DNA of 64,000 bases from Promineifilum sp. (GCA_017983515.1 JAGOBF010000007.1:1-64000), one strand, 5' to 3'; positions 26,117 through 35,567 are shown, counted from the stretch's first letter. Notes: generated by a model not told the origin, from the sequence alone. Translations and numbers: made by a program.

Positions 26117-27178
26117 ATGGAGATTTTGGTCTACGGGGCAGGGGCCGTCGGCGGCTATCTGGGCGGTAAGCTGGCGTTGGCCGGTCGGCGCGTCACGCTC
26201 GTCATGCGCCCCGATACGGCGGCGGTCATCAACCGCGACGGATTATATATCACCGAGAGTAACGGTACCTGCCGCGCGCCGGTCCGAGCCGTGGGCGAAT
26301 TGGCGGCGGCTTTCGCTGCTACGGCAGGCTACGATCTCATCATTGTGGGGATGAAAGCATATGACCTGGAGGATGCGCTGGCGCAACTGGGCCCGTTTTG
26401 TCCGAAGCCGGCGCGGGTGATGACCACGCAAAACGGTATCGGCGTCGAGGAGCTTGTCGCCGGGCGCGTGGGTGCCGAACGGACACTGGTCGGCAGCGTT
26501 ACGATTCCCATAAGCCGCGGCGACCCCGGCCACCTCGTGGTGGAGCGGTCGGGGCGCGGTCTGGGAATTGCGCCGGTCTGGCCCAACCAGGTGACTGATG
26601 AATGGGTGGCCCTGTTTCGCGCGGCGGAGATCAATGCCGGCGCGTGTTCCGACTACCGGGCCATGAAATGGTCGAAAGCATTCCTAAATATAATGGGCAA
26701 TGCTACGTCGGCCATCCTCAACCGCCCGCCGGCCGAGTTGTATCGCCTGCGGCCCGTCTTTGACCTGGAAATGCGCATGCTGCGCGAGATGCTGGCGGTC
26801 ATGAAGAGGCTGGGCATTGAGGTCATTAATCTGCCCGGCGCGACTGCTCGACCGCTGGCGCGTGCCCTAACTTACGCGCCGCGCGCGCTGCTGCCCTTGG
26901 TTTTTACGCAAGTCATCGTCCGCGGCCGGGGCAACAAAATGCCCTCTTTCCACATTGATCTGGCGGCCGGCAAGAGGCGGAGCGAGATCGCGTTTCACAA
27001 CGGAGCCATCGCCACGGCGGGCAAGCAAGCCGGTGTGCCGGTGCCGGTGAACGCGGCGCTCAATGATACGCTACAGGGCTTGTGCCGCGACCAATCGCGG
27101 CGAAGCTGGTTCGACGGCCGGCCTGATCGACTGCTGGCGGTTGTCCGTGACTACGAGCAAGGTAAGGAAAACGTATGA
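26117..27178 (+). CDS. panE: 2-dehydropantoate 2-reductase family protein
   Basis: 353 residues. An N-terminal Rossmann motif (ILVYGAGAVGGYLGGKLA, residues 3-20), the TTQNGIGVEE loop, and the C-terminal helical domain with KWSKAFLNIMGNATSAI match PanE/ApbA ketopantoate reductases. PanE reduces ketopantoate to pantoate with NADPH on the way to coenzyme A. It is slightly longer than E. coli PanE (about 300). Family members also act on other 2-keto acids, so the pathway is not certain. A GGAAAGG ribosome site precedes the ATG. The class II aldolase gene overlaps by four bases (ATGA). Confidence 0.85.
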   Translation: MEILVYGAGAVGGYLGGKLALAGRRVTLVMRPDTAAVINRDGLYITESNGTCRAPVRAVGELAAAFAATAGYDLIIVGMKAYDLEDALAQLGPFCPKPARVMTTQNGIGVEELVAGRVGAERTLVGSVTIPISRGDPGHLVVERSGRGLGIAPVWPNQVTDEWVALFRAAEINAGACSDYRAMKWSKAFLNIMGNATSAILNRPPAELYRLRPVFDLEMRMLREMLAVMKRLGIEVINLPGATARPLARALTYAPRALLPLVFTQVIVRGRGNKMPSFHIDLAAGKRRSEIAFHNGAIATAGKQAGVPVPVNAALNDTLQGLCRDQSRRSWFDGRPDRLLAVVRDYEQGKENV

Positions 27179-27921
27179 ATGCACCTTATGCCGGAAACCC
27201 TCGCGAGGGAGCACTGCGGCACGAGATCGTCCAGATCGGCCGGATGATGTATGAGGGTGGATTTTTGTGCGGCTACGAAGGTAATCTGTCGGTTCGGCTG
27301 GGCGACGACCGCATCCTCGTCACGCCGTCCGGCCTGCACAAAGGCTTGTTGCGGCCGGAGCAATTGCTGATCGTCGATCAGGCCGGACAGGTAATCGGCT
27401 ACCCGACTGAGGCCCGGCGCGGCCTGCGGCCAACGAGCGAGCTGCCCATGCATCTGGAGGCTTATCGCCGCCGGCCGGATGTAATGGCCGTGGTCCACGC
27501 GCATCCGCCGATCACGGTCGCTTTGTCCATTGCCGGTATTCCGATGGATACTCCCCTGTTGCCGGAGGTGATCGTCCTGCTAGGCATGATCCCGATGGCC
27601 CCCTATTCCTTGTCTTCCAGCGCAGAGGGCGCGGTCGCTATCCGCGATCTCATCGGCCGCCATGACGCTATTATCCTGCAACGTCACGGCACTTTGACCG
27701 TCGGCAGCTCACTGACGCAGGCTTTCATGCGCCTGGAGACGGTGGAGCAGAACGCGCGCATCCATTTCATGTTGGCCCAGTTGGGGGCGGGTGACCCGCT
27801 TCAGGGGAATGAACTGCGCAAGCTGCTGCAAATGCGGCGCGCGATGGGACTGGAACGCGAGGGGGAAGCAGCCGATTTTCGCCAGCGCTGGAAGGTTGGC
27901 CCCGATGACGTGGGCCACTAA
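27175..27921 (+). CDS. Class II aldolase/adducin family protein
   Basis: 248 residues. Zinc-ligand and catalytic elements are visible: GYEGNLSVRL, TPSGLHKGLL, SELPMHLEAYR (catalytic Glu), VVHAHPP (His ligands) and LQRHGTLTVG (third His). The family contains L-fuculose-1-phosphate and ribulose-5-phosphate-type aldolases and epimerases. Its ATG overlaps the panE stop by four bases, indicating translational coupling and perhaps a shared keto-acid/aldol pathway. No sugar-kinase gene is near that would point to fuculose or rhamnulose. Its stop overlaps that of the convergent ligase gene. Confidence 0.85.
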   Translation: MNAPYAGNPREGALRHEIVQIGRMMYEGGFLCGYEGNLSVRLGDDRILVTPSGLHKGLLRPEQLLIVDQAGQVIGYPTEARRGLRPTSELPMHLEAYRRRPDVMAVVHAHPPITVALSIAGIPMDTPLLPEVIVLLGMIPMAPYSLSSSAEGAVAIRDLIGRHDAIILQRHGTLTVGSSLTQAFMRLETVEQNARIHFMLAQLGAGDPLQGNELRKLLQMRRAMGLEREGEAADFRQRWKVGPDDVGH

Positions 27922-29228
27922 TCGTCGACGGCGACCTGCCCATTCATGGCCCCCAGCAACCCGAGCGCCAGCCAGAACACCAGCCCCGGCTTCGAGCCAA
28001 GGGCCAAGGCGTCGGCCAGGCCAAAGACATGGACGGCGACCAGACCGGCCAGCACGCCCAGGCTGATGGATCGATATCCCACACCGCGACGGGCAATTCG
28101 CCATCCCACGGCCGCGGCCGCAAACAGGAGCGCCAGGTAGGCCGCTAACCCCGGCAGTCCGACGTCGAGGGCGGTCTGCAGAAAGATGTTATGCGCGTGG
28201 GCAATATCGAAGCTGGAGGACATGGGAAGGGGGTAGAGGCGAAAGGCGACCTGCCGGAACGCGCCCAGCCCCACGCCGCTAATAGGGAAATCGGCAATGG
28301 CCGTGACGGCCCAAGGCCATAACTCCTTGCGAAAGTTGAGGGTCTTTAGCGTGCCCACGGCCGTTTCTTGCGGTGGATCCAGCCACACGTTCCAGATCGT
28401 GCCCGGTCCAATCCACAGCACAACGGCGACCCCGAGCAGAGCGATGGTCGCGAATAGTCCACCCAAAGCAAGCCGTGTCCTCGATGGTGGCAGTGCCCCT
28501 ATCCATAGGACAAGCAGTGCGACCAGCCCGACGCCAACCCCTATCCATCCTCCTCTCGACTGGGTTAGTAACAGGATCCAGGCGGTCCAAAGGGTGGCCA
28601 GGAAGATGACGACGCGCCGGGGGCGGGAAGAAAACTCGGCCGGTGGCGCGATTAGAAGCGACGCCAGCAGGGGCAACAATAGACAGATGAGGCCGGCCAG
28701 TTGATTGGGGTGGACGATCAGTCCTTCAAGCCCCGGCAGCTGGCCCGATTGGAATGGGTTTAGCCGCGCCAAGGCCGGGATTTTCGGAAATTCTTGCAGG
28801 CCGAAGATGCCCGCAACGCTGAAGGCCAGACCTAGCAGGAGGGTCAGGCCGACTATAGTCAGAATAGTTCGTCGTGTCCGCGCCGCCATGATCACCAAAC
28901 GCCATGCACCCAGGCCGAGGATGAGACCGGTGGCCTTGGGCAGTGTTTCAGCGGGGTCGGCCGAGACGAGTATCCCGACAATCAAGGTGATGAGCCATAG
29001 ACACAGAATTAGATTAAAGGGCGTCGCCGGCGGTGGCAGGACGTAGACCGAAAAGAGCCATACCGTCCCAAGCAGCAATAGACCCAGGGCGGTGACTACA
29101 GGCGCATAGTCGGGTATCAGAAGGAGTGGAGCGACCAGCAGAAGGACGATTCCTTCCAGTCGCAAATACCGGTAAGAAAGAGGGCGAAGCTGACGGCCGT
29201 CTTGTGCCTGGCCCGACGGTTGATTCAC
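27918..29228 (-). CDS. O-antigen ligase / polysaccharide polymerase-like membrane protein (copy 1)
   Basis: 436 residues, about twelve hydrophobic helices. The WaaL/Wzy core is recognisable: VHPNQLAGLICLL, LTQSRGGWIGVGVG and the periplasmic-side HAHNIFLQTALDVGLPG, preceded by a large outside loop with RKELWPWAV. Members join or polymerise undecaprenyl-linked glycans on the outer face of the membrane. It lies 35 bases downstream of the phosphoglycosyl transferase gene, so both are in one minus-strand transcript. A second protein of this family is at 36261. Confidence 0.82.
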   Translation of the reverse strand: MNQPSGQAQDGRQLRPLSYRYLRLEGIVLLLVAPLLLIPDYAPVVTALGLLLLGTVWLFSVYVLPPPATPFNLILCLWLITLIVGILVSADPAETLPKATGLILGLGAWRLVIMAARTRRTILTIVGLTLLLGLAFSVAGIFGLQEFPKIPALARLNPFQSGQLPGLEGLIVHPNQLAGLICLLLPLLASLLIAPPAEFSSRPRRVVIFLATLWTAWILLLTQSRGGWIGVGVGLVALLVLWIGALPPSRTRLALGGLFATIALLGVAVVLWIGPGTIWNVWLDPPQETAVGTLKTLNFRKELWPWAVTAIADFPISGVGLGAFRQVAFRLYPLPMSSSFDIAHAHNIFLQTALDVGLPGLAAYLALLFAAAAVGWRIARRGVGYRSISLGVLAGLVAVHVFGLADALALGSKPGLVFWLALGLLGAMNGQVAVDD

Positions 29229-29263
29229 AAGCAGCCCTTCCCGCCGCCGGGGAAAATTCGCGT

Positions 29264-30679
29264 CTAGTAGGCCCCTTTACCGCGAACGACGACCCAAGGC
29301 GTTTTGAGCAGAATATAGATATCCATCCAGAGAGAATAATTCTGGACGTAATAGAGGTCTTCTTCCGTGTGTAGATGCAAAGGCTTATCGGCGCGACCGT
29401 TGATCTGCCACCAGCCGGTCATTCCTTGGGGCACGGCCAGGCGCTTGTGCTGCCACGGCTCATACTGGCCGACGAGCCAGGGCAGTTCGGGCCGCGGGCC
29501 GACCAGGCTCATATCTCCCTTAAGCACGTTGAGAAGTTGGGGTAGTTCGTCGAGACTGGTGTGGCGCAGGAAGCGGCCGATGTTGGTCACGCGGGGATCA
29601 TCGGCTTTTTTGAAGAGAACGCTGCCGTCCTCCGACACTTCGGTTAAGCCGTGGAGCATTTCGTCGGCCCCCTCGACCATAGAGCGGAACTTATACATGG
29701 AGAACAGGCGGCCGTTTTCGCCCACGCGTTGTTGGCGAAACAGAACTGGGCCGTCGGAGTCCAGCTTGATCAGCAGCGTAATGACCGTCATGGGTATGAA
29801 AGCGATGGTGGTCAGGATGCCGGCCAGCGTCAAGTCGAAGATACGCTTTACCAGGCGCTGGACATCATTAAGCGCGGGATCGCGCAGATTGATCATGGGC
29901 AGCCCTCCGAAGTCCTCGACTGTCGCCCGATAGAGAGCCAGGCTGAAATAGTCGGGCACCACTCGCACTTGAACAGGCAAATCGTGGAGAGCCAACACTA
30001 GCTCGCTTATCTGCGCATAGTCTCGTTGCGGCAGGGCAATGACCACATCGTTAATGTGACTGGCCTGCACGACCTCTCTGGCATCTTCCACCCGGCCGAG
30101 AACGTGAACGACATATTCATCCGATGCGGATTTATTGTCTACGACTTCGTCCAGAAATCCGGTTAGATTAAGACCCATCGAGCGGTAATCCTGGATCATC
30201 TGGCCGACGCGCTGGCCCACTTCACCGGCACCGACGATGAGCACATGACGTTCGGTGGCGGGCATCCGGCCGAGGCGAAAGATGATTCGGGCCAGGATGC
30301 GCCATCCCAGCAGGAAGACCATATCGAAAGCCACGAAGAGGATGAAGACCCAACGGGAGAATTCGCGATTGGCGATAAAGAGCAATCCGGCGAAGAGAAG
30401 GGCGGCCGCCACGGTGGCAAACGCAACGATCTGGAACTCGTCCATTGCCTTATAGATTCGCTTTGGATCGTAGACGGATAGAACCAGAAAGGAAATACCC
30501 CATAGAGCAGGGACAAGCAGGAAGATGTAGGGGGGGATGATGGCTTGGCCGCGCAGATTGGTGAGGTTCTGGGGGATATAGGGAACAATCTGTGTGGCCA
30601 ACACCAGAGCCATGCACGTCAGGAGAATGTCAAGAGCCATCGAGAAGATGGCATAGTTAACTCCAAACCGCCTCAACAT
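29264..30679 (-). CDS. Undecaprenyl-phosphate sugar phosphotransferase (polyprenyl glycosylphosphotransferase)
   Basis: 471 residues: four to five N-terminal helices, a CoA-binding-like Rossmann domain (HVLIVGAGEVGQRVGQMIQD, about 145-164) and the C-terminal catalytic bacterial sugar transferase domain from about 275. The latter contains KRIFDLTLAG, KFRSMVEGAD, SLDELPQLLNVLKGDMSLVG and GRADKPLHLHTEEDLYYVQN. It starts repeat-unit synthesis by moving sugar-1-phosphate from a UDP-sugar to undecaprenyl phosphate. It is the initiating enzyme of the surrounding locus. Its promoter faces away from the Wzz gene. Confidence 0.93.
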   Translation of the reverse strand: MLRRFGVNYAIFSMALDILLTCMALVLATQIVPYIPQNLTNLRGQAIIPPYIFLLVPALWGISFLVLSVYDPKRIYKAMDEFQIVAFATVAAALLFAGLLFIANREFSRWVFILFVAFDMVFLLGWRILARIIFRLGRMPATERHVLIVGAGEVGQRVGQMIQDYRSMGLNLTGFLDEVVDNKSASDEYVVHVLGRVEDAREVVQASHINDVVIALPQRDYAQISELVLALHDLPVQVRVVPDYFSLALYRATVEDFGGLPMINLRDPALNDVQRLVKRIFDLTLAGILTTIAFIPMTVITLLIKLDSDGPVLFRQQRVGENGRLFSMYKFRSMVEGADEMLHGLTEVSEDGSVLFKKADDPRVTNIGRFLRHTSLDELPQLLNVLKGDMSLVGPRPELPWLVGQYEPWQHKRLAVPQGMTGWWQINGRADKPLHLHTEEDLYYVQNYSLWMDIYILLKTPWVVVRGKGAY

Positions 30680-30817
30680 ATAAACTCTTCCTTCTCCCTT
30701 GCCGGCGAACGGACGAACTCGCTGCCGTTTTATTCGGCAGTAAGAAACTGTACCACTCCTTTCACTGCATTACCGGCGCGTGCCGGGCAGGTTGTGAAAT
30801 TAAGTGCAATCCGCTCA

Positions 30818-30845
30818 ATTATAACGACTACCGACTGACAGACAA
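30818..30845 (-). promoter_or_regulatory. Promoter of the phosphoglycosyl transferase-ligase operon
   Basis: Minus-strand TTGTCT (plus 30840-30845), 16-base spacer, perfect TATAAT (plus 30818-30823). The leader to the ATG is about 130 bases. Confidence 0.55.
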
Positions 30846-30910
30846 CCGTAACCGGGTCAAAACGTGCCCTGGAACCATTCAATCAGTCGAATTACCTAGA
30901 TGAGCGGTGG

Positions 30911-30940
30911 TTGCTCTGCTAATTGACCGCGTGATAGAAT
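30911..30940 (+). promoter_or_regulatory. Promoter of the Wzz gene
   Basis: TTGCTC (30911-30916), 18-base spacer, TAGAAT (30935-30940). The ATG is 56 bases downstream. Confidence 0.45.
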
Positions 30941-30996
30941 TAAACGATCGTCTGAGATAAGAAGATGGAACGAACCATCCGGGGACTTGGGGTCTT

Positions 30997-32277
30997 ATGA
31001 AGGAATCTAATGAGCAAGAAATTGATCTGCGCCCATATGTAACAAGCCTTTGGGATAAGCGATATTGGATAATTGGGTTTGGACTCTTGGGAGTAGTGCT
31101 CGGTTTAGCGATTAGTTCTCTCATCCCCCGTTCTTATGAGGCTACCGCCCTGGTGGCTTCTACACTGCCGCGCGAACTCATAGAATTCGATGCGCGGATC
31201 CAGGCTATTGCCGATTCTCAACCGCTGGAAGCTTATCCTGAACTCGCATTGAGTGATGCGATACTTGTCGAGCTGCTGAATCACATATCAGTCGAACCTC
31301 CTCTGACCTTAACGAAGTTACGCAAAATGGTGGACACTTCAGTTGGGTCGGATCCAAGCATAATTAAGTTAACGGTGGAATACACGGATGCTGAGATTGC
31401 GGCCGAAATGGCCAACACGTGGGCAGAACTGTTCGTCTCGTGGGCCAATAAGTTATATGGCTATCAGGGCGATGAGCAATTGGTATTCTTCGAGGCCAGA
31501 TTGTCCGAAGCTGCCACCCAACTAGAGGCAGCGGAGATAGCTTTAGGTGACTTCCAGATAAATGATCGGGCTAGTATATTGTCCAATGAATTATTGGCGG
31601 CCCAACAAACGCAAGCCGACTACCTGGCTAAACAGCGCCAGACTGAATTGATTCTTCAGGATGTGGAGAGCTTGCTTCCTCAGATGCCGGACGATAATTT
31701 AACTGACCCCATTACCGTTGAAGAGTTAGCTTCGATTTTGCTTCAGGTTCGGGCGCTCAGTGGTGTGGCCGACACGTCCGCAATGCCCTTGCAGATACAA
31801 CTGAATGTAGAGGGCCCAACTGACGCCGATGGAACGGGGAACCGCGAGACTATTATCCAACTTAGAGATATGCTAGTTTCCCAAAGCAGCCAGTTGGAAG
31901 AACGTTTGAGCGCGCTCGAACCTCAAATACTTTCTCTTCAGCAAGAGAAATATCAGATGGAAGTGATAAATAATCGCCTCAATCGAGACCTTGAGGTTGC
32001 AGAAGAAACGTATACTACATTGGCACGGACTGTGGATGAGAAGCGCATCACATCTGAGGACACGACCAGTGGTATAAAACTGGCTAGCCAGACCGCTATA
32101 CCAGATCAGCCTAGCGGTCCCAATGTTATTCTGAACGCCATTGTTGCTGGAATGGCGGGGATATTTCTATCTGCCCTAGTCATTATCCTGGTGCAATGGG
32201 GGCGTGCCGAAGATAGGGCGGATCACTTAGCGGACACCAATTCTCCGGTGCATTCCCTGAGTGAGGGCGAGATATAG
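30997..32277 (+). CDS. Wzz-type polysaccharide chain-length determinant
   Basis: 426 residues. A membrane helix at about 25-45 follows the cytoplasmic opening IDLRPYVTSLWDKRYWI. A long extracytoplasmic segment includes coiled-coil helices (about 165-215 and 295-350), and a second membrane helix lies at about 380-402. This two-helix PCP architecture with the conserved PxxP-like proline segment before the second helix (IPDQPSGPN) sets the length of the polymer made by Wzy. No cytoplasmic kinase domain is attached, so it is a PCP without the BY-kinase half. Base composition drops here relative to the left flank. Confidence 0.85.
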   Translation: MKESNEQEIDLRPYVTSLWDKRYWIIGFGLLGVVLGLAISSLIPRSYEATALVASTLPRELIEFDARIQAIADSQPLEAYPELALSDAILVELLNHISVEPPLTLTKLRKMVDTSVGSDPSIIKLTVEYTDAEIAAEMANTWAELFVSWANKLYGYQGDEQLVFFEARLSEAATQLEAAEIALGDFQINDRASILSNELLAAQQTQADYLAKQRQTELILQDVESLLPQMPDDNLTDPITVEELASILLQVRALSGVADTSAMPLQIQLNVEGPTDADGTGNRETIIQLRDMLVSQSSQLEERLSALEPQILSLQQEKYQMEVINNRLNRDLEVAEETYTTLARTVDEKRITSEDTTSGIKLASQTAIPDQPSGPNVILNAIVAGMAGIFLSALVIILVQWGRAEDRADHLADTNSPVHSLSEGEI

Positions 32278-32435
32278 GCATCACGCTTGAAGTGGCTGAT
32301 CCGCTCCGGGAACCTTTCCTTATCTTGATTCCAATTTAACCTGCATCTGGCCAGTTATACCCAGAAACCTACACTACGGTGAGACTATCCCTGGGCAATC
32401 CATCTGCAATTGTATTTTGCTAAGTACATAATGCC

Positions 32436-34007
32436 ATGAAATTAGCGCGCGCATTTAGTGTGGTTGCCTTGCTGACCCTGGTGTCTAGTTTCCTTGGCTA
32501 TGTGCGTGATGCAATCATGGCCGCGCGTTTTGGCGCTTCTATGGTGACGGACGGCTTTTTTGCTGCGTTTTTTGTGCCTAATACCCTATCCTTAATTCTT
32601 CTCTCCAATAGCGTCGCCATTGTCTTCCTGCCCATATTTGTGGAAGCTTTTCAAAAAGACAAGAGAAATGCCTGGCGCGTAGCTAGTATCCTTTTTAACC
32701 TCAGCTTTTGGCTTCTTTCGGCCGTCGTGCTCCTGGCTTCTATCACGGCTAAATTCTGGATGCCAATCCTGTATTCCGGATTCCCGGACTCAACGATGCG
32801 GTTGGCAATCACGTTAACTCAGATATTGATGCCGATGCTTCTCTTCATCGGATTGTCAACTATCGTCACGTCGGTACTGAATTCATTTGATCACTTTTAT
32901 ATTCCGGCATTCGCCCCTGTTTTAACCAATATCATCGTTATCGTCGCGATCGTTTTGTCCTATTATTGGTGGGATATAGAGGGAGTTGCCGTGGCCGTAA
33001 CGCTGAGCGCCATTGCCCAGCTCTTAGTTCAACTACCTATTTTGCGACGATTTGATGGACATTATAGCTTCAGCCTACAATTCAGAGACCCCTTGGTAGC
33101 CAGAATTTTCCGGCTGGCAATTCCGTTAATTATCTACTTTGCGATTGCTTATGCTTCGCAGGCGGTCGAGCGGAATATCGCCTCTTCGCTAATCGTAGGA
33201 ACGGTCTCGGCCATGAGTTATGCGGCCAACCTCTTCAGGGTGCCCATCGCGATATTTGCCGGTTCAATCGGCACGGTCATCTTCCCGCGACTGTCGCTGG
33301 AGGCAGCTAATGAGACGAATGATCAATTTTCGAGCAGCATGTCACGTGCCATAGGCGCAACGACTATGTTCTTGCTTCCTCTGTCATGTTGGCTACTGAT
33401 CAATAGCGAGATGATCGTCAATGCGTTGTTCGGATTCGGCCGTTTTTCCGCTGACGATGTCCATTTAACCTCCATCATATTAGCCGGTTATGCAATTGGC
33501 ATGACCGCGAATGGCATTACCCGAATTTTGCAGCGCGCCTTCTATGCCGTACAAGACACTGTCACTCCTGTACTGGTCGAGGTCGTGAGTTTTGTTGTTT
33601 ATACTGCCCTGGTTATTCTTCTTGTCAGGACGATTGGTACCCTGGGTCTGGGAATCGCGCGCAGTGTGTATTTCATTCTGGTTGCTCTATTGTCCTTCTG
33701 GTTGTTGAGAAGGCATCCTAAGGCGACATTCGAGGTTCGTCAATACAGACTGATGTTTGGACGTTACTTCGCGGCCAGTGCGGGTGCGTCGCTTGTTTGG
33801 CTGGGGCTAGCGTGGTACCACGGCAATTATCCAATTTTTGCAGGACGTCTAGCCGAATTGGTGTTTCTTGGCATTTCCGCGGCGGCAGGGGCTATTGTTT
33901 TCGTCATTATCGCTTATGTTCTTAAGGCTGAGGAAGTAGAAGTATTGGCCGGCCAAACCCGGGCTTCTGCCGGCAAGTGGAAGGCCCGACACTTTCCGAG
34001 CACTTAA
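32436..34007 (+). CDS. murJ: MurJ/MviN-type lipid-linked oligosaccharide flippase
   Basis: 523 residues with about fourteen helices. The N-terminus (VSSFLGYVRDAIMAARFGAS, about 16-35) and MVTDGFFAAFFVPN carry the charged motifs of MurJ. GRFSADDV and ILQRAFYAVQDTVTPV complete the match. MurJ flips lipid II; homologs inside polysaccharide loci may instead export undecaprenyl-linked repeat units. Given its position between Wzz and glycosyltransferases, and with no Wzx elsewhere in the cluster, a repeat-unit flippase role is quite possible (inference). It has no obvious ribosome site just before the ATG. Confidence 0.85.
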   Translation: MKLARAFSVVALLTLVSSFLGYVRDAIMAARFGASMVTDGFFAAFFVPNTLSLILLSNSVAIVFLPIFVEAFQKDKRNAWRVASILFNLSFWLLSAVVLLASITAKFWMPILYSGFPDSTMRLAITLTQILMPMLLFIGLSTIVTSVLNSFDHFYIPAFAPVLTNIIVIVAIVLSYYWWDIEGVAVAVTLSAIAQLLVQLPILRRFDGHYSFSLQFRDPLVARIFRLAIPLIIYFAIAYASQAVERNIASSLIVGTVSAMSYAANLFRVPIAIFAGSIGTVIFPRLSLEAANETNDQFSSSMSRAIGATTMFLLPLSCWLLINSEMIVNALFGFGRFSADDVHLTSIILAGYAIGMTANGITRILQRAFYAVQDTVTPVLVEVVSFVVYTALVILLVRTIGTLGLGIARSVYFILVALLSFWLLRRHPKATFEVRQYRLMFGRYFAASAGASLVWLGLAWYHGNYPIFAGRLAELVFLGISAAAGAIVFVIIAYVLKAEEVEVLAGQTRASAGKWKARHFPST

Positions 34008-34313
34008 GGCGAAAAACAGGTGCTCTTACGGAACTGTTTGTTTCCAACATCGGCAGGGGCGTGGTAAGAGAAGAGAAGCAATTTGGGCAATGTAACCCAG
34101 TTATTTGCAAGTAGAACAACAGATTTGTCGGGCAGCCAATGTGACTCTAGACATCGGAATTTCACAGGATGAGTACGCGAGAATATGCAGAACTGGAAAC
34201 TCGTCGAGCATTTGCCCAATCGCTAACCACGCCGTGGGGACTATAAGCGAGGCTCGTTCACTGAGTACTATTTCTACGAAAAGGCCTAATTGCGCGGCGG
34301 CCGAGCGCCGACA

Positions 34314-34341
34314 TTGGGCGGGCAAACATGCGCTCTATAAT
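34314..34341 (+). promoter_or_regulatory. Promoter of the glycosyltransferase operon
   Basis: TTGGGC (34314-34319), 16-base spacer, perfect TATAAT (34336-34341). Transcription would start near 34348, at the left arm of an inverted repeat. Confidence 0.5.
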
Positions 34342-34394
34342 CGTCTACCCACTGCGTTTCAGTCCGTATCAGTCCGAAGTTAATCAGGTAGACG
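34342..34394 (+). promoter_or_regulatory. Leader inverted repeat CGTCTACC / GGTAGACG
   Basis: Perfect 8-base arms at 34342-34349 and 34387-34394 enclose 37 bases that also contain a direct repeat CAGTCCG-TAT-CAGTCCG. The right arm ends 12 bases before the GTG start at 34407. As RNA it would fold next to the ribosome site; as DNA it could be an operator pair. Confidence 0.4.
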
Positions 34395-34406
34395 GTGGAG
34401 AAAGAA

Positions 34407-35567
34407 GTGACTAAAAGCAAGGTGGAATTTCTTACTCTTGATTTCCCGCCCATCGTAGGAGGAATCTCGCGCTATCTTTACGAGATAATCAATCATATGC
34501 CTGCGAACGAAGTGCGCGTGACGGCCGTTGCTGCGCCTGACCATGAGCTATTTGATGCGAAGCAGGGTTTTGCAATCGATCGACTTGGGGTTCCATCAAA
34601 ATGGGACGCATTTCATAAGCAATTAAAATTCTTTGCGCCGTTCTATTATCAGAACATGCTCCGGAAAAGCGACATTTCCATGATTCTGTGTGGGCAGGCG
34701 CACTACTCGCTCTTATTACCCGCGTGGGCCATTAGCCGGCAGAGACGAATTCCATTTGGCGTTTTCACCTATGGTTTGGATCTGCTTTACCCACAAACTA
34801 CCAAATACCGGGCCGTATTCAACTATCTGCTAAGGGCGGCAGACATCGTGTTTGCTGATAGTAGAACGGCCGAGAGCGTCTTATTGGATCTGGATGTCAA
34901 GAAAGCTCGTGTTGCCGTTATCTATCCCTCGGTGAGCAACGAAGTCGAATCTGTGGATAATTCGCTGGTAGACTCCATTCGCAATCAGTACGCTTTGGTT
35001 GATCGCAAATGCATATTAACAGTCGCCCGTCTTGTGGAGCGTAAGGGGCATGACATTGTGTTACAGGCGATGCCGCAGATACTACGTGTTGTACCAGAGG
35101 CGCACTATGTTATTGTGGGTAAGGGCGAATATGAGCCTAGACTACGCTCAATCGTTCAGGAACTTGGCATCGAACGCAACGTTACCTTTACGGGTTATGC
35201 TGGAGACGAAGAGGTGGCTGCGTACTATGCTCTGTGCGATGTGTTTGCAATGATCAGTCGGGAAATCCCGGACAAGGGGGATATCGAGGGCTTTGGTATC
35301 GTTTACCTGGAAGCGAATATGACGGGCAAAGCTGTTGTCGCTGGCAATTCGGGTGGCGTGCCGGAAGCGGTGATACATGGGGAAACCGGCCTACTTGTCG
35401 ATCCCACAAATGTCGAGGAGGTTAGCCAGGCCATCATCCGCCTGCTGCAGAACCCCGAACTCGCTGGCCAATTAGGGAAACAAGGTCAACGACGGGCCAT
35501 GCAGGACTTTACCAGTAAGGCCTCGGCCGCGAAGGTTCTCGCCCGATTGGAGTCGATCACCAGATAA
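34407..35567 (+). CDS. Glycosyltransferase family 4 protein
   Basis: 386 residues from the GTG at 34407, which has GGAG six bases upstream; a GTG four codons earlier is the alternative. The GT-B fold is clear: N-terminal FLTLDFPPIVGGISRYLYEI, then the C-terminal nucleotide-sugar domain with LTVARLVERKGHD, VGKGEYEPRL, DKGDIEGFGIVYLEANMTGK and GNSGGVPEAV with the E-x7-E pair. It adds a sugar from an NDP donor to the growing lipid-linked unit at the cytoplasmic face. Donor specificity cannot be read. The next gene starts in a TAATG overlap. Confidence 0.9.
   Translation: MTKSKVEFLTLDFPPIVGGISRYLYEIINHMPANEVRVTAVAAPDHELFDAKQGFAIDRLGVPSKWDAFHKQLKFFAPFYYQNMLRKSDISMILCGQAHYSLLLPAWAISRQRRIPFGVFTYGLDLLYPQTTKYRAVFNYLLRAADIVFADSRTAESVLLDLDVKKARVAVIYPSVSNEVESVDNSLVDSIRNQYALVDRKCILTVARLVERKGHDIVLQAMPQILRVVPEAHYVIVGKGEYEPRLRSIVQELGIERNVTFTGYAGDEEVAAYYALCDVFAMISREIPDKGDIEGFGIVYLEANMTGKAVVAGNSGGVPEAVIHGETGLLVDPTNVEEVSQAIIRLLQNPELAGQLGKQGQRRAMQDFTSKASAAKVLARLESITR

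Larger units (their letters stand above)
30680..30996. other. Divergent intergenic region between the phosphoglycosyl transferase and Wzz genes
   Basis: 317 bases without a credible gene. It holds back-to-back promoters: minus at 30818-30845 and plus at 30911-30940. A small perfect stem CCGGC-GCGT-GCCGG lies near 30774, inside the roughly 130-base leader of the minus transcript. This leader could carry regulation; nothing else is recognised. Confidence 0.6.
34008..34406. other. Intergenic region before the GT4 gene
   Basis: About 400 bases with no convincing gene; the short open frames on both strands have no recognisable family and no ribosome site. The right end holds a promoter (34314-34341) and an inverted repeat around the leader (34342-34394). 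The remaining 300 bases show nothing I can name. Confidence 0.55.

Noticed and set aside
34101..34383. Short open frames on both strands in the gap before the GT4 gene
   Set aside because: No recognisable domain, no ribosome site, and promoter elements overlap the right end. Treated as intergenic.
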